Assembly: GCA_030684355.1 (NCBI GenBank)
Contig: JAUXTN010000059.1
Location: forward strand, 1 to 42,247
DNA from: Pseudomonadota bacterium
GTDB lineage: Bacteria; Myxococcota_A; UBA796; SXON01
Direction: 5' to 3'
Length of the DNA: 42,247 nt
Shown one piece after another: positions 17,315 to 24,127 of this stretch (position 1 is the stretch's first letter; the number at the start of each line of letters is the position of its first letter). The position numbers were made by a program, and so were the translations under genes. The notes beneath the pieces were generated by a model, which was given only the letters and a program-made list of their open reading frames with translations, was not told the origin of the DNA and made no database searches.

Positions 17315-17476
17315 GCGGCTTGTCGCCCACGGATCGATCGAATGCAATCCCGTTATTGATGGTCACCACTTGCAGTAATTAGGGGTATTCCGGTAGATGT
17401 GGCGCTAACCGTCGGCGCCCGTGTTCGTTCGGGACGGCGGGTGCTCGCCGCCGATGTCCGCTCTCCCGGAGTCCCC

Positions 17477-17962
17477 ATGATCCCCCTCCTCCTCCTGCTG
17501 GCCTCGACGAACGCCCACGCTGCGACCGACAAGACGTGTCCATGGGGCGCCTACCCGGACGTGGTCGTCACCGGCCAGATCGTCTCCGTGGACGAGGTCC
17601 CGTACGACATGGGCGTCCCCAACGAACGCGAGACCTTCGAGCGGGCCCTACGCGTTTGCGGGGCCACGGGCGCTACCCGCTACCTGCACAAGTGGCAGGG
17701 GGGAGGAGGGGCGGCGCTCATGGCGCTCGGGCTGCTCCTGTTCGCGGGGAGTGCTGCCGGGGTCGGGCCCATCGCGAAGAACAACCCTGACGACTCCGAC
17801 ACCGTCTACCAGGTCCTAGGAACGTTCATCATCGCTGGGCTCATACTCTTCATCATCGGTGCCGTCTCCGGGCCCAACGCGAAACGTAGGATGATCGAAG
17901 CGATCGAGAGTATCCACCCAGCGGCGATGAACGATGGTGGCGGCTCCGGGCCAGTCTCGTAG
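17477..17962 (+). CDS. Exported/membrane protein of unknown function, candidate cargo
   Basis: A 161-aa protein starting with a signal peptide (MIPLLLLLASTNAHA), then a short domain with two cysteines (CPWGAYPD; LRVCGATGATRYLHKWQ), a Gly-rich hydrophobic helix (about 76-96), a polar loop (NNPDDSD) and a second helix (about 106-126), ending in a basic/helical tail. The SD GGAG lies six bases before the ATG. No family recognised. It is divergent from the XRE regulator and next to the right attachment site, where elements often carry cargo. A role in host interaction, superinfection exclusion or defence is possible but only positional inference. Confidence 0.65.
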   Translation: MIPLLLLLASTNAHAATDKTCPWGAYPDVVVTGQIVSVDEVPYDMGVPNERETFERALRVCGATGATRYLHKWQGGGGAALMALGLLLFAGSAAGVGPIAKNNPDDSDTVYQVLGTFIIAGLILFIIGAVSGPNAKRRMIEAIESIHPAAMNDGGGSGPVS

Positions 17963-18048
17963 TCCGCGTCTCGCCGCGCGGGCCACGGGCGAGCCAACGC
18001 CCCGCGCCGCTCCCCTCCGAGGCGCCGCCGAGCCGACTTCCCGCCGCC

Positions 18049-18068
18049 GTACGACCGTGGTACGACCG
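18049..18068 (+). repeat. Two GTACGACCG repeats at the right end of the element
   Basis: Copies at 18049-18057 and 18060-18068, same sequence and orientation as the six near the left end and spaced 11 bp, one helical turn. Likely the second arm of the integrase attachment site. Confidence 0.7.
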
Positions 18069-18096
18069 GAGGCCCATCGCGTCGCCAGACGCAGAA

Positions 18097-18133
18097 ACGC
18101 CCGGTCCGTGATTATCACGGACCGGGCGTCTTT
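18097..18133. terminator. Element-borne terminator of the restored tRNA-Thr
   Basis: A perfect 15-bp stem (18097-18111 with 18115-18129) and a 3-nt loop, with T-runs on both sides. It follows the tRNA 3' end in the minus direction. The 16 bp before and into the hairpin (gacgcagaaacgcccg) also occur at the left terminator, but the stems differ, so the element brings its own terminator. Confidence 0.8.
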
Positions 18134-18187
18134 ATCTGATGGAGCCGAAGATCGGACTTGAACCGACGACCTGCTGATTACGAATCA
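18131..18187. repeat. attR: 57-bp repeat forming the tRNA-Thr 3' half
   Basis: Identical to 12154-12210. Identity ends at 18188 within the 5' side of the anticodon stem, as expected when a tyrosine recombinase exchanges strands at the anticodon loop and the element restores the tRNA. Confidence 0.92.
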
Positions 18188-18215
18188 GCTGCTCTACCAA
18201 CTGAGCTACCCCGGC
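18140..18215 (-). tRNA. tRNA-Thr (anticodon CGT)
   Basis: A 76-nt cloverleaf read on the minus strand: acceptor GCCGGGG pairs with CTTCGGC including two G-U pairs, D-arm GCTC-AGTTGGTAGA-GC, anticodon stem GCTGA/TCAGC with loop TTCGTAA, TPsiC arm GTCGG-TTCAAGT-CCGAT and encoded CCA. The anticodon CGT (18180-18182) reads ACG. Its 5' third is chromosomal and its 3' part is supplied by the integrated element. Confidence 0.96.
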
Positions 18216-18225
18216 TTGCCGCTGC

Positions 18226-18254
18226 CTTCTAAACGGTCGCCGCGCTATCGTCAA
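18226..18254 (-). promoter_or_regulatory. tRNA-Thr promoter
   Basis: On the minus strand TTGACG (18254-18249), a 17-bp spacer, then TAGAAG (18231-18226); the start would be about 4 nt before the tRNA 5' end. It lies on the chromosomal side of attR, which explains why the restored tRNA stays expressed. Confidence 0.7.
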
Positions 18255-18258
18255 CGGC

Positions 18259-18960
18259 GTGATCTCCCTCCTCCTCGCATGCGCCGCCCCGCCCGCCCCG
18301 CCCGCCGTGCCCGAGCCCACGAGGTTGCCTCCTCCATCCTGGGTCCTCGTCGGGCGCGCGTCGTCGGACGGCCTCTCCACGCCCACCCTCCAGGGCGGCA
18401 CCGCGCGGCTCGGCGTCGGCTGCGCGGCCCTCAACGACACCCTCCACGGCCACGGCCCCCCCTGCTTCGTCGAGGAGTGGCGCGCGGGCGACGGCACCGT
18501 CCTCGTCGAGCGCGCGGGCGCCCGCCTCCGCTTCGACGGCGTCCCCGGCCGCACCACGTGGACCCCCATCAACGGCGCCCTCGCCGCCTGCCTCGGCGAT
18601 CCGCTCGCGGTCCCGCCCGCCGCGGATCCCGGGGGCCAGCGCACGCTCGAGCGCCGGACCTGGGTCGTCGCGCTCTCCGGCCAGAACCGCTGCGCGATCG
18701 CGGGCACGCTGCGCCTGGACGCCACGCGCGATCGCGCCGACTGGAGCGACCTCTCCGCAGGGGGACGCCCCTGGAGCGCCGGTGGCCGCGAAATCGCCGC
18801 AGCCACGGTCCGCGCCGAGGTGCGTGCGCTCGTGCGCTCCCGATGGAACGAGCTCGACGAGGCCACGCGCGCCGACGCCCTCCGCAGCCTGGCCGAAGAC
18901 CCGGATCCGGACGCCGCACGACTCCTCGCGGAGCATGGCTTCGACGGCAAGACCCGGTAG
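18259..18960 (+). CDS. Hypothetical lipoprotein
   Basis: A 233-aa protein starting at GTG with a very short lipoprotein signal (MISLLLAC) followed by a Pro/Ala-rich tether. The body has paired cysteines (VGCAALND...PPCFVEEW; AACLGDP; NRCAIAG), suggesting disulphides in the periplasm or on the outer membrane. The C-terminal 50 residues are helical and acidic, with a repeat-like RADALRSLAEDPDPDAARLLAEHGF. No family recognised. It is divergent from tRNA-Thr; its start lies within a few bases of the tRNA -35. A GC-palindrome repeat follows its stop. Confidence 0.68.
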   Translation: MISLLLACAAPPAPPAVPEPTRLPPPSWVLVGRASSDGLSTPTLQGGTARLGVGCAALNDTLHGHGPPCFVEEWRAGDGTVLVERAGARLRFDGVPGRTTWTPINGALAACLGDPLAVPPAADPGGQRTLERRTWVVALSGQNRCAIAGTLRLDATRDRADWSDLSAGGRPWSAGGREIAAATVRAEVRALVRSRWNELDEATRADALRSLAEDPDPDAARLLAEHGFDGKTR

Positions 18961-18978
18961 TTCAGGCGGATGGGATCC

Positions 18979-19022
18979 TGGGGCGGGGGAGGGCCCCCGC
19001 AACGCCCCCCGAACCCGGGTGG
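18979..19022. repeat. GC-palindrome interspersed repeat, copy 2
   Basis: tggggcgggggagggccccc, then gcaacgcccccc and a gaacccgggtgg tail. It matches the in-gene copy at 6606-6651 apart from a few substitutions and small indels. Here it lies in the intergenic space between a lipoprotein gene and the 3' end of the FAD oxidoreductase gene, the usual place for REP-like elements. Confidence 0.7.
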
Positions 19023-19057
19023 CGAGCGAGCCCGACGGCGAGCGCCAGCCGGCCTGG

Positions 19058-20338
19058 CTACCGCTCCACGAACCGCGTCAAGTGCGCCCGATCCACCGAA
19101 TCCAGCACCGGCGGCTCGACGTAGTCCCGCAGGAGCGCACGCAGCGTCTGGCGGTCGGGCGCCAACAGCCCCTCCAGGTACGCGGTCTCGTTCGAGAGCT
19201 CGAGCGGCGCGTGGAGCCCGGCCCGCCCGACGGGGGAGATCTCGAGATCCTCGAGGGCGAGCAGGTACCGGCGCATGCGGACGAGGTGCGTGCCGGACCA
19301 CACGGGGTGGTGATCGCGGATGCGCTGGACCCGCGCCCCGGCGGCCGACGCCCCCTCGATGCCGATGCCGCCGAGGGCCTCGACGGTGCGGGCCGCGACG
19401 TCGGCGTCCTCGGCCGCCCAGAGGGGATCCCCCGCGTCGAGGGCGTAGTGCACGGCGATCGTGTCCGCGAGGGCCTCGCAGCCGGGGAGGAGGCCCGGCC
19501 GGACGATGCGGTAGAACGGCGCGCCGCCGAGCACGTGGGTCTCGAACGGGAGGTCCTGCGGGCCCTTCAGGAAGACCTGGAGCGCGTTGCGGGCCGTGAG
19601 GAAGCCCGCGTCGTGCACCATCGCGGAGGGCGCGGCGGCGCCGAGCCACTCGACGACGCGACGGGGGGCGATGTCGACGTAGACGGCGCCGGTGAAGAGC
19701 CCGTCGTCGGTCTCCACCTGCCCGCCTTGCACCGATCGGATGACGACGTCGGTGCGCACGTCCACGCCGCGCAGATTGACCGCGGGGCCAGCCGCCGGCG
19801 CGACGAACGGGCCGTCTGGCACGACCCCGTGGAACCAGCGCGCCACGTTGCAGGAGAGCTCGTCCGGCGGGCCGAAGCGGGCTTGGCAGTAGGCCGAGTA
19901 GAAGCGCTCGAACACGGGCTGACCGAAGCGCTGCGCCACCCAATCGCGGTAGGTCCGCAGCTCGCTGCCCCCGCCGATCACCTTGCGCAGCTCGATCGTG
20001 CCGCGGGTGCGCGACCACGCGAGGGCGGCGGACGCGGCCTGGGCCGGCGGCATGAGGCGCGCGATGGCGGCGCGGCCGAGCGGGAGGAGATGGGTCCGGC
20101 CATCGAGGTGGATGGCGCGCTCGAGGCCCTCGACGACCCGCATCGGGCCGTGGAGCTCGGTGGCGAGGGCGCCGACCTCCGGCGAGACGCCGCGCGAGAC
20201 GGGGAGGTCCGGGTGCGCGAGGTCACCGAGGTGAGGCCCCTCCTGGAGCAGGGTGACCCGACGTCCCCCCTGGGCGAGCGCCAGCGCCGCGCGCAACGCG
20301 CCGGGCCCTCCGCCGACTACGACCGCATCGTCCGCCAT
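19058..20338 (-). CDS. FAD-dependent oxidoreductase, amine oxidase/protoporphyrinogen-oxidase-like
   Basis: A 426-aa protein with an N-terminal Rossmann FAD-binding motif (VVVGGGPGALRAALALAQGGRRVTLLQE) at residues 5-32. The rest follows the flavin amine oxidase/HemG-Y type fold: LPLGRAAIARLM, a YRDWVAQRFGQPVFERFYSAYCQARFG segment, and the C-terminal GIGIEGAS. The dinucleotide-binding end is clear, but no substrate-defining residues are recognised. The substrate could be a carotenoid, porphyrin or amine. ATG at 20338 gives the Rossmann motif at the usual distance. It is divergent from the Nudix gene (103 bp) and convergent with the lipoprotein gene. Confidence 0.78.
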   Translation of the reverse strand: MADDAVVVGGGPGALRAALALAQGGRRVTLLQEGPHLGDLAHPDLPVSRGVSPEVGALATELHGPMRVVEGLERAIHLDGRTHLLPLGRAAIARLMPPAQAASAALAWSRTRGTIELRKVIGGGSELRTYRDWVAQRFGQPVFERFYSAYCQARFGPPDELSCNVARWFHGVVPDGPFVAPAAGPAVNLRGVDVRTDVVIRSVQGGQVETDDGLFTGAVYVDIAPRRVVEWLGAAAPSAMVHDAGFLTARNALQVFLKGPQDLPFETHVLGGAPFYRIVRPGLLPGCEALADTIAVHYALDAGDPLWAAEDADVAARTVEALGGIGIEGASAAGARVQRIRDHHPVWSGTHLVRMRRYLLALEDLEISPVGRAGLHAPLELSNETAYLEGLLAPDRQTLRALLRDYVEPPVLDSVDRAHLTRFVER

Positions 20339-20441
20339 CTGCAACCCTCCGTGCGCGCCGAATGGGCGCGGTACCAGCCGAGCCCCGGGGCGGATAACCC
20401 GACCGCGTGCGGGATCGGAACCCCTCGCACCCGAGGGATTC

Positions 20442-20870
20442 ATGAGCCAGGCCCCGCGCGGCCCCGCCGCCACCGTCGACGCCATCATCGAACGCGACGG
20501 CGCCATCGTGCTCGTGCGGCGTCGCTACGAGCCGATCGGCTGGGCGCTGCCGGGCGGATTCGTGGATCCGGGCGAGATGGTCGGCGCGGCCGCGGTGCGG
20601 GAGGCCAAGGAAGAGACGGGCCTCGACATCACGCTTTCCGCCTTGCTCCACGTCTACTCGAACCCCCTCCGCGATCCGCGCCGCCCGACCCTCTCGGTGG
20701 TGTTCACCGCTACCGGTTCAGGCGAGATCGTCGCCGGGGACGACGCGGGGGACGCCCAGTGGTTCCCCCTCGACGCCCTCCCCTCCCCCATCGTCTTCGA
20801 TCATGCCGCGATCATCGCCGACTACCTCCGCTTCCGGGCCACCGGCGTCCGCCCGGACCCGTACGTATAG
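20442..20870 (+). CDS. Nudix hydrolase
   Basis: A 142-aa pyrophosphohydrolase of nucleotide or ADP-ribose type. The Nudix box is complete, GGFVDPGEMVGAAAVREAKEETGLD (about residues 38-62), with the REAKEETG metal-binding glutamates. The preceding VLVRRRYEPIGWALPGG is typical of ADP-ribose pyrophosphatase/MutT-like enzymes; the exact substrate is unknown. ATG at 20442 follows an agggattc stretch. The stop lies inside the convergent rsmD frame: the two genes overlap tail to tail by 153 bp. Confidence 0.9.
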   Translation: MSQAPRGPAATVDAIIERDGAIVLVRRRYEPIGWALPGGFVDPGEMVGAAAVREAKEETGLDITLSALLHVYSNPLRDPRRPTLSVVFTATGSGEIVAGDDAGDAQWFPLDALPSPIVFDHAAIIADYLRFRATGVRPDPYV

Positions 20871-21365
20871 GGCCACCGCCGTGTCGCCGTAGGCGCGGCT
20901 CCGGTCGAGGGTGAACCCGGGGAGGGACACCGGCCAGTCGACCGGCGCGCGCGCCTCGGCCACGATCACCCGCAGGCTCAGCGCCGCCGCGCGCTCCAGC
21001 CAGGGGCGGATCGGCTCCTTGAACGGCGGGTCGAGGTAGACGAGGTCCGCCGACGGCCCGGCCGAGGTGGCGTCCCCCTGGAGGACGCGGACCGGCGCCC
21101 CCACCGCCGCGACGTTCGCGCGAATGCACGCGAGCGCGCCCGCGTTGCGATCCACGACGGTCACCGGGGCGGCGCCGCGAGAGGCGGCCTCGATCGCCAT
21201 GAGCCCGGTGCCGCCGAACAGATCGAGCATCGACCACCCCTCGAGGTCCTGGCCGATCATGGAGAACACGGCTTCCCGCACGCGCGCGGCGGTCGGCCGC
21301 ACGTTGGGGGGGACGGGCGCGGGGAGGAGGCGGCCGCGCAGGGAGCCGCCGGTGATCTTGATCAT
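20718..21365 (-). CDS. rsmD: 16S rRNA (guanine966-N2)-methyltransferase RsmD
   Basis: Methylates G966 of 16S rRNA during 30S assembly using S-adenosylmethionine. The N-terminus MIKITGGSLRGRLL and PNVRPTAARVREAVFSMIG are diagnostic. The SAM site is LDLFGGTG (47-54) and the catalytic motif IV is DPPF (112-115). The normal fold ends near residue 170 (DTAVALYVRV); residues 171-215 are an extra acidic Gly/Glu-rich tail read antisense to the Nudix gene because no stop occurs earlier. It starts three bases after the stop of the upstream cysteine-rich lipoprotein gene, so they share a transcript. The tail is probably non-functional read-through. Confidence 0.92.
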   Translation of the reverse strand: MIKITGGSLRGRLLPAPVPPNVRPTAARVREAVFSMIGQDLEGWSMLDLFGGTGLMAIEAASRGAAPVTVVDRNAGALACIRANVAAVGAPVRVLQGDATSAGPSADLVYLDPPFKEPIRPWLERAAALSLRVIVAEARAPVDWPVSLPGFTLDRSRAYGDTAVALYVRVRADAGGPEAEVVGDDRGMIEDDGGGEGVEGEPLGVPRVVPGDDLA

Positions 21366-21368
21366 CCG

Positions 21369-21839
21369 CTACCGCTCCGGCAGCTGGATGCGACCCATGG
21401 GCGGCATCTCGCTCTTCAGGGTCCACGAGCACATCCCGTCGTGGCAGCCGCAGCTGTCGACCGCGCCGAAGCACGCGAGGACCTCGCAGGTGGTCATCAC
21501 CTCGTCCCGGTTCGCGTTCGCCACGCACACCTCCGAGGAGCAGCCGGCCTTCGTGCAGTCGGCGTCGGTCGTGCATTCGCCGGCGGCCTGCGGGCCCTCG
21601 AGGCGGTCCCGGCAACCCGCGTAGGCCTCGGCGGGACGCAGCGGGCTCGCGCCGGGCTGCTTGGGGTCGGACGGAGCGGTGGGGCCGTCCACGAGCACCA
21701 CGTCCCCGGGCGCCGTGCCGTCGGCCACGGGCGGAACCGGCGGCGCATCTTCGGCCACGGTGGCGGGCGGCACGTCGGTCGGGGGCAGGTCGGCCGCGGA
21801 TCGGGGGCCGGAGCATGCCAGGAACAGCGCCAGGATCAC
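21369..21839 (-). CDS. Cysteine-cluster lipoprotein
   Basis: A 156-aa exported protein. GTG at 21839 gives a lipoprotein signal (MILALFLACSG). A Pro/Ala/Val/Asp-rich linker (about 15-68) leads to a compact C-terminal domain with ten cysteines (CRDRLEG, GECTTDADCTKAGCSSEVC, TTCEVLACFGAVDSCGCHDGMCSW), presumably a disulphide-knit knob. The pattern resembles cysteine-cluster proteins common in Myxococcota; function unknown. Three bases separate its stop from the rsmD start. ATG-initiated longer frames upstream lack a signal peptide. Confidence 0.72.
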   Translation of the reverse strand: MILALFLACSGPRSAADLPPTDVPPATVAEDAPPVPPVADGTAPGDVVLVDGPTAPSDPKQPGASPLRPAEAYAGCRDRLEGPQAAGECTTDADCTKAGCSSEVCVANANRDEVMTTCEVLACFGAVDSCGCHDGMCSWTLKSEMPPMGRIQLPER

Positions 21840-21965
21840 GGGGAACGCTCCATGCGGGGGGCCTCCGCCGGGCCATCCGGCGGGTCGCTGAACGCTACCC
21901 CTACCACGGGGAACACGCGGGGCGGCGGCCGGCGTCCGGGTATGCTGTCGCGGCACGGAGCACGC

Positions 21966-22157
21966 ATGTTCAAGCTCGACGCCGCAGCCGCGGCGGCCAT
22001 CATCGCGGAGGAGGACGCCCTGGCGACCCTCCGGAACCATTCGATCGAGAGTGTCCTCGCCAGCATAGAGGACATCGGCGAGATCGAGGACGAGGAGGCC
22101 GCGTTCAACGCGCTCATGGAGGCCATGTACGCGCTGCGCCCCCAGGGATACCTGTAG
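21966..22157 (+). CDS. Small acidic hypothetical protein
   Basis: A 63-aa, mostly helical, acidic protein with no signal peptide: FKLDAAAAAAIIAEEDALATLRN, then SIESVLASIEDIGEIEDEEAAFNALMEAMYALRP. It ends four bases before the next lipoprotein gene, suggesting an operon. A TATGCT hexamer about 25 bp upstream of the ATG could be a -10. No family recognised; composition and tight spacing are the support. Confidence 0.6.
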   Translation: MFKLDAAAAAAIIAEEDALATLRNHSIESVLASIEDIGEIEDEEAAFNALMEAMYALRPQGYL

Positions 22158-22161
22158 GGCG

Positions 22162-23175
22162 ATGCTGCTCTTCCTCCTGGCGTGCGCCCCCGGTGACCCC
22201 GAGCTCCTGTTGACCGGTTGGCAGTACGAATGGGAGACCCTCTCCCACCGCATCTCGTACCTCCGCGTCGGCGTGGAAGACGATTCGAGCCTCTCGCTGG
22301 GGCTCATCGGCGGGGACTGGTCGACGGGCTCGACCTTCACGGACCTCCCCTTCTACCGGGTGCGCTACCAGCGCGTCGTCGCGCCGGGGCTGCGCGTGGT
22401 GCGGGGCACGGCCGCGCTGCAGGTCGGCCCCGAGCCCGACGGCTCCACCACCCTCGTGCTGGACGGCACGGAGCTCCCCGAGGGCGACACGCTCGTGGCG
22501 GTCATCGACGGGTTCACGCTCGACACGTCCGGACCGCAGGCCGAGGGCTACCCGGAGGACTACGACCCGGCCTTCGGCTACGCGAGCAACGGGTTCGGCC
22601 TGGCCCTCGGAGACCCCGAGCGCGATGGAACGGACGTGCGCGTCCCGGTCGACGCCATCGTGCGCTGGGGCCCTCAGGACCGCGAGAACATGAACGCCGC
22701 CATCCCCTACGCGGTCACCGCCGTGACCGTCGACGTCGCGCTCCTCGCCTTCGACGGGGACCTCGAGGTGCTCCCGGTGGACGCCGCGGCCGACTACCCC
22801 TTCGACCCTCCGTACACGGACCAGGCCCCGATGGAGGCCCCCGTGGCGTTCGAGGGCGGCGCGCGCGAGGGCTTCGTCGCGTGGCGCAGCTTCGACCTGC
22901 TGGCCAACGTGGAGGGGCCGGACGCCGGCGAGGGCGACTACCTGCGCGCGTTCGGCACCGAGCTGGTCCCGACGGGCGCGGACGCCGGCGGGTTCGACGG
23001 CGCGGTGACCGCGACGATGAGCACGTCCTCCGCGATCGAGTTCACCGAGCTGACCGCCGGCTTCTCGGGCGAGCTGGTGCGCGTCGGGGCGGCGGACGTC
23101 GTCGCCGAGCACTTCCTGGTCAGCGGCCAGCACCCGACGGGGCTGGCGGTGACCGGCGCGACGCTCCCGGAGTAG
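22162..23175 (+). CDS. Hypothetical lipoprotein, 337 aa
   Basis: Lipoprotein signal MLLFLLAC then a mature domain of about 330 residues rich in beta-strand-like sequence and in acidic and aromatic residues (GWQYEWETLSHRISYLRVGVEDD; LPFYRVRYQRVVAPGLRVVRG). Repeated VTAVTVDVALLAFDGDLEVL-type strands suggest a beta-sandwich, and the protein has almost no cysteine after the lipobox. No family recognised. It is four bases downstream of the small acidic protein gene. Predicted periplasmic or surface location. Confidence 0.72.
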   Translation: MLLFLLACAPGDPELLLTGWQYEWETLSHRISYLRVGVEDDSSLSLGLIGGDWSTGSTFTDLPFYRVRYQRVVAPGLRVVRGTAALQVGPEPDGSTTLVLDGTELPEGDTLVAVIDGFTLDTSGPQAEGYPEDYDPAFGYASNGFGLALGDPERDGTDVRVPVDAIVRWGPQDRENMNAAIPYAVTAVTVDVALLAFDGDLEVLPVDAAADYPFDPPYTDQAPMEAPVAFEGGAREGFVAWRSFDLLANVEGPDAGEGDYLRAFGTELVPTGADAGGFDGAVTATMSTSSAIEFTELTAGFSGELVRVGAADVVAEHFLVSGQHPTGLAVTGATLPE

Positions 23176-23225
23176 CGGCCGCGGGGCCGGCCGGCGCACC
23201 GTGTGGCGATCGCTACCGACGCCCG

Positions 23226-23254
23226 TTGCGGGGCGGCCACGGCTCCGTTAGAGG
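23226..23254 (+). promoter_or_regulatory. Candidate promoter of the tethered cytochrome c gene
   Basis: TTGCGG (23226-23231), 17-bp spacer, TAGAGG (23249-23254), followed by tgcggcc. It lies 23 bp before the ATG. The -10 and downstream GC block match those of the actA promoter. Confidence 0.5.
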
Positions 23255-23276
23255 TGCGGCCTTTTCCGGAGTGTTC

Positions 23277-23789
23277 ATGTATCGCGCACTTTTGCTGACC
23301 GTGTTCCTTGTTGGTTGTGGTGGCGAAGCCCCGAAGACCGAGACCAAGCCGGCCCCCGCGCCCGCCGCCCCCGCCCCGGCCCCCACGCCCGCCCCGGCCC
23401 CCGCCGCGCCCGCCGCGAGCGGGCCCTACACGCCCGATCCGATGGCGCAGGCCGCCTACGAGAAGGCGAAGGCCGCCGGGGCCGACGCCAAGACCAACCC
23501 CAAGAAGGGTGACGCCGCGGCGATCGCCGCCGGCAAGGCCCAGTACGACGCCAAGTGCGTCGCCTGCCACGGCGCCACCGGCCTCGGGGACGGCGTCGCC
23601 GGGTCGGCCCTCCCCCAGAAGCCCTCGAACTTCCACTGGAAGGAGCGCTGGGACGCCACGACCGAGGGCACGAAGCACTGGATCCTGCTCAACGGCATCC
23701 AGGGCACCGGCATGGCGCCGCTGGGCCTCACCGAGGACCAGGCGTGGGAAGTGATGGCCTACATCGACGCCGAGTTCGCGCCCAAGTAG
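23277..23789 (+). CDS. Tethered monohaem cytochrome c lipoprotein
   Basis: A 170-aa cytochrome c. The lipobox LLLTVFLVGC is followed by a 25-residue Pro/Ala tether (KPAPAPAAPAPAP), then a cytochrome domain with haem motif CVACH (in KCVACHGATGLGDG) and a likely axial Met in TGMAPLG. It stands directly upstream of the alternative complex III operon, separated by a strong terminator, so it is separately transcribed but a good candidate for a soluble electron shuttle to or from that complex. The tether would let the haem domain swing between membrane partners. The pairing with ACIII is inference from position. Confidence 0.87.
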   Translation: MYRALLLTVFLVGCGGEAPKTETKPAPAPAAPAPAPTPAPAPAAPAASGPYTPDPMAQAAYEKAKAAGADAKTNPKKGDAAAIAAGKAQYDAKCVACHGATGLGDGVAGSALPQKPSNFHWKERWDATTEGTKHWILLNGIQGTGMAPLGLTEDQAWEVMAYIDAEFAPK

Positions 23790-23810
23790 CCCTCCCCTTC
23801 GGGGCTCCCC

Positions 23811-23849
23811 GTGCGGCCGCCGGTCACCCCGGCGGCCGCACGCGTTTTT
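23811..23849 (+). terminator. Rho-independent terminator after the cytochrome c gene
   Basis: A 13-bp perfect GC stem (gtgcggccgccgg 23811-23823 with ccggcggccgcac 23829-23841), a short loop, then gcg and a T5 run. Confidence 0.9.
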
Positions 23850-24023
23850 GGGCCCACCGGAGGGGCCGCGGGGGGGCCGCGGAGGGGCCGCGGGGGGGGC
23901 CGCCAGGGCTCGCACCAGGGCCGCACGAAGCGCGAGCAGAGGCGCCGTCACGATCCGTCACGAGAGGAACGAGATGCCCGCTGCCTTTTCGAGCGACCGC
24001 TCTCCGGACTGACGCACGACCCC

Positions 24024-24052
24024 TTGTTCGCACCACAGCGCTGCATTAGGGT
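24024..24052 (+). promoter_or_regulatory. Candidate actA operon promoter
   Basis: TTGTTC (24024-24029), 17-bp spacer, TAGGGT (24047-24052), then gcggcc. It lies 75 bp before the actA ATG. The layout matches the promoter at 23226 and, on the -10 side, that of efp. Confidence 0.5.
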
Positions 24053-24127
24053 GCGGCCCCCACGCGGCGCCCCTTAAAAGGCCACCCCATCTTGAATCGC
24101 GTTCCACGCCGTCCGGCCGGAGGATGC

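Larger units (their letters stand above)
12154..18187. mobile_element. 5.98-kb integrative element in tRNA-Thr(CGT)
   Basis: Bounded by perfect 57-bp direct repeats (12154-12210 and 18131-18187) that equal the 3' part of the tRNA-Thr gene from the anticodon stem onward plus its first downstream bases. Repeat-to-repeat distance is 5,977 bp. Content in order: integrase (+), small membrane protein (+), repeat-rich non-coding block, replication protein (-), AlpA-like excisionase (-), XRE regulator (-) and membrane protein (+). There are no structural, terminase or conjugation genes, so it is not a complete phage or ICE. It resembles small phage satellites or integrative mobilizable islands in plan, but I recognise no named family. 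Confidence 0.9.
23790..24127. other. Gap before actA: terminator, GGGGCCGCG repeats, promoter
   Basis: 338 bp without a gene. It holds the terminator at 23811-23849, a run of imperfect GGGGCCGCG(G) units at about 23862-23903, a featureless stretch, and the actA promoter at 24024-24052. Confidence 0.6.
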
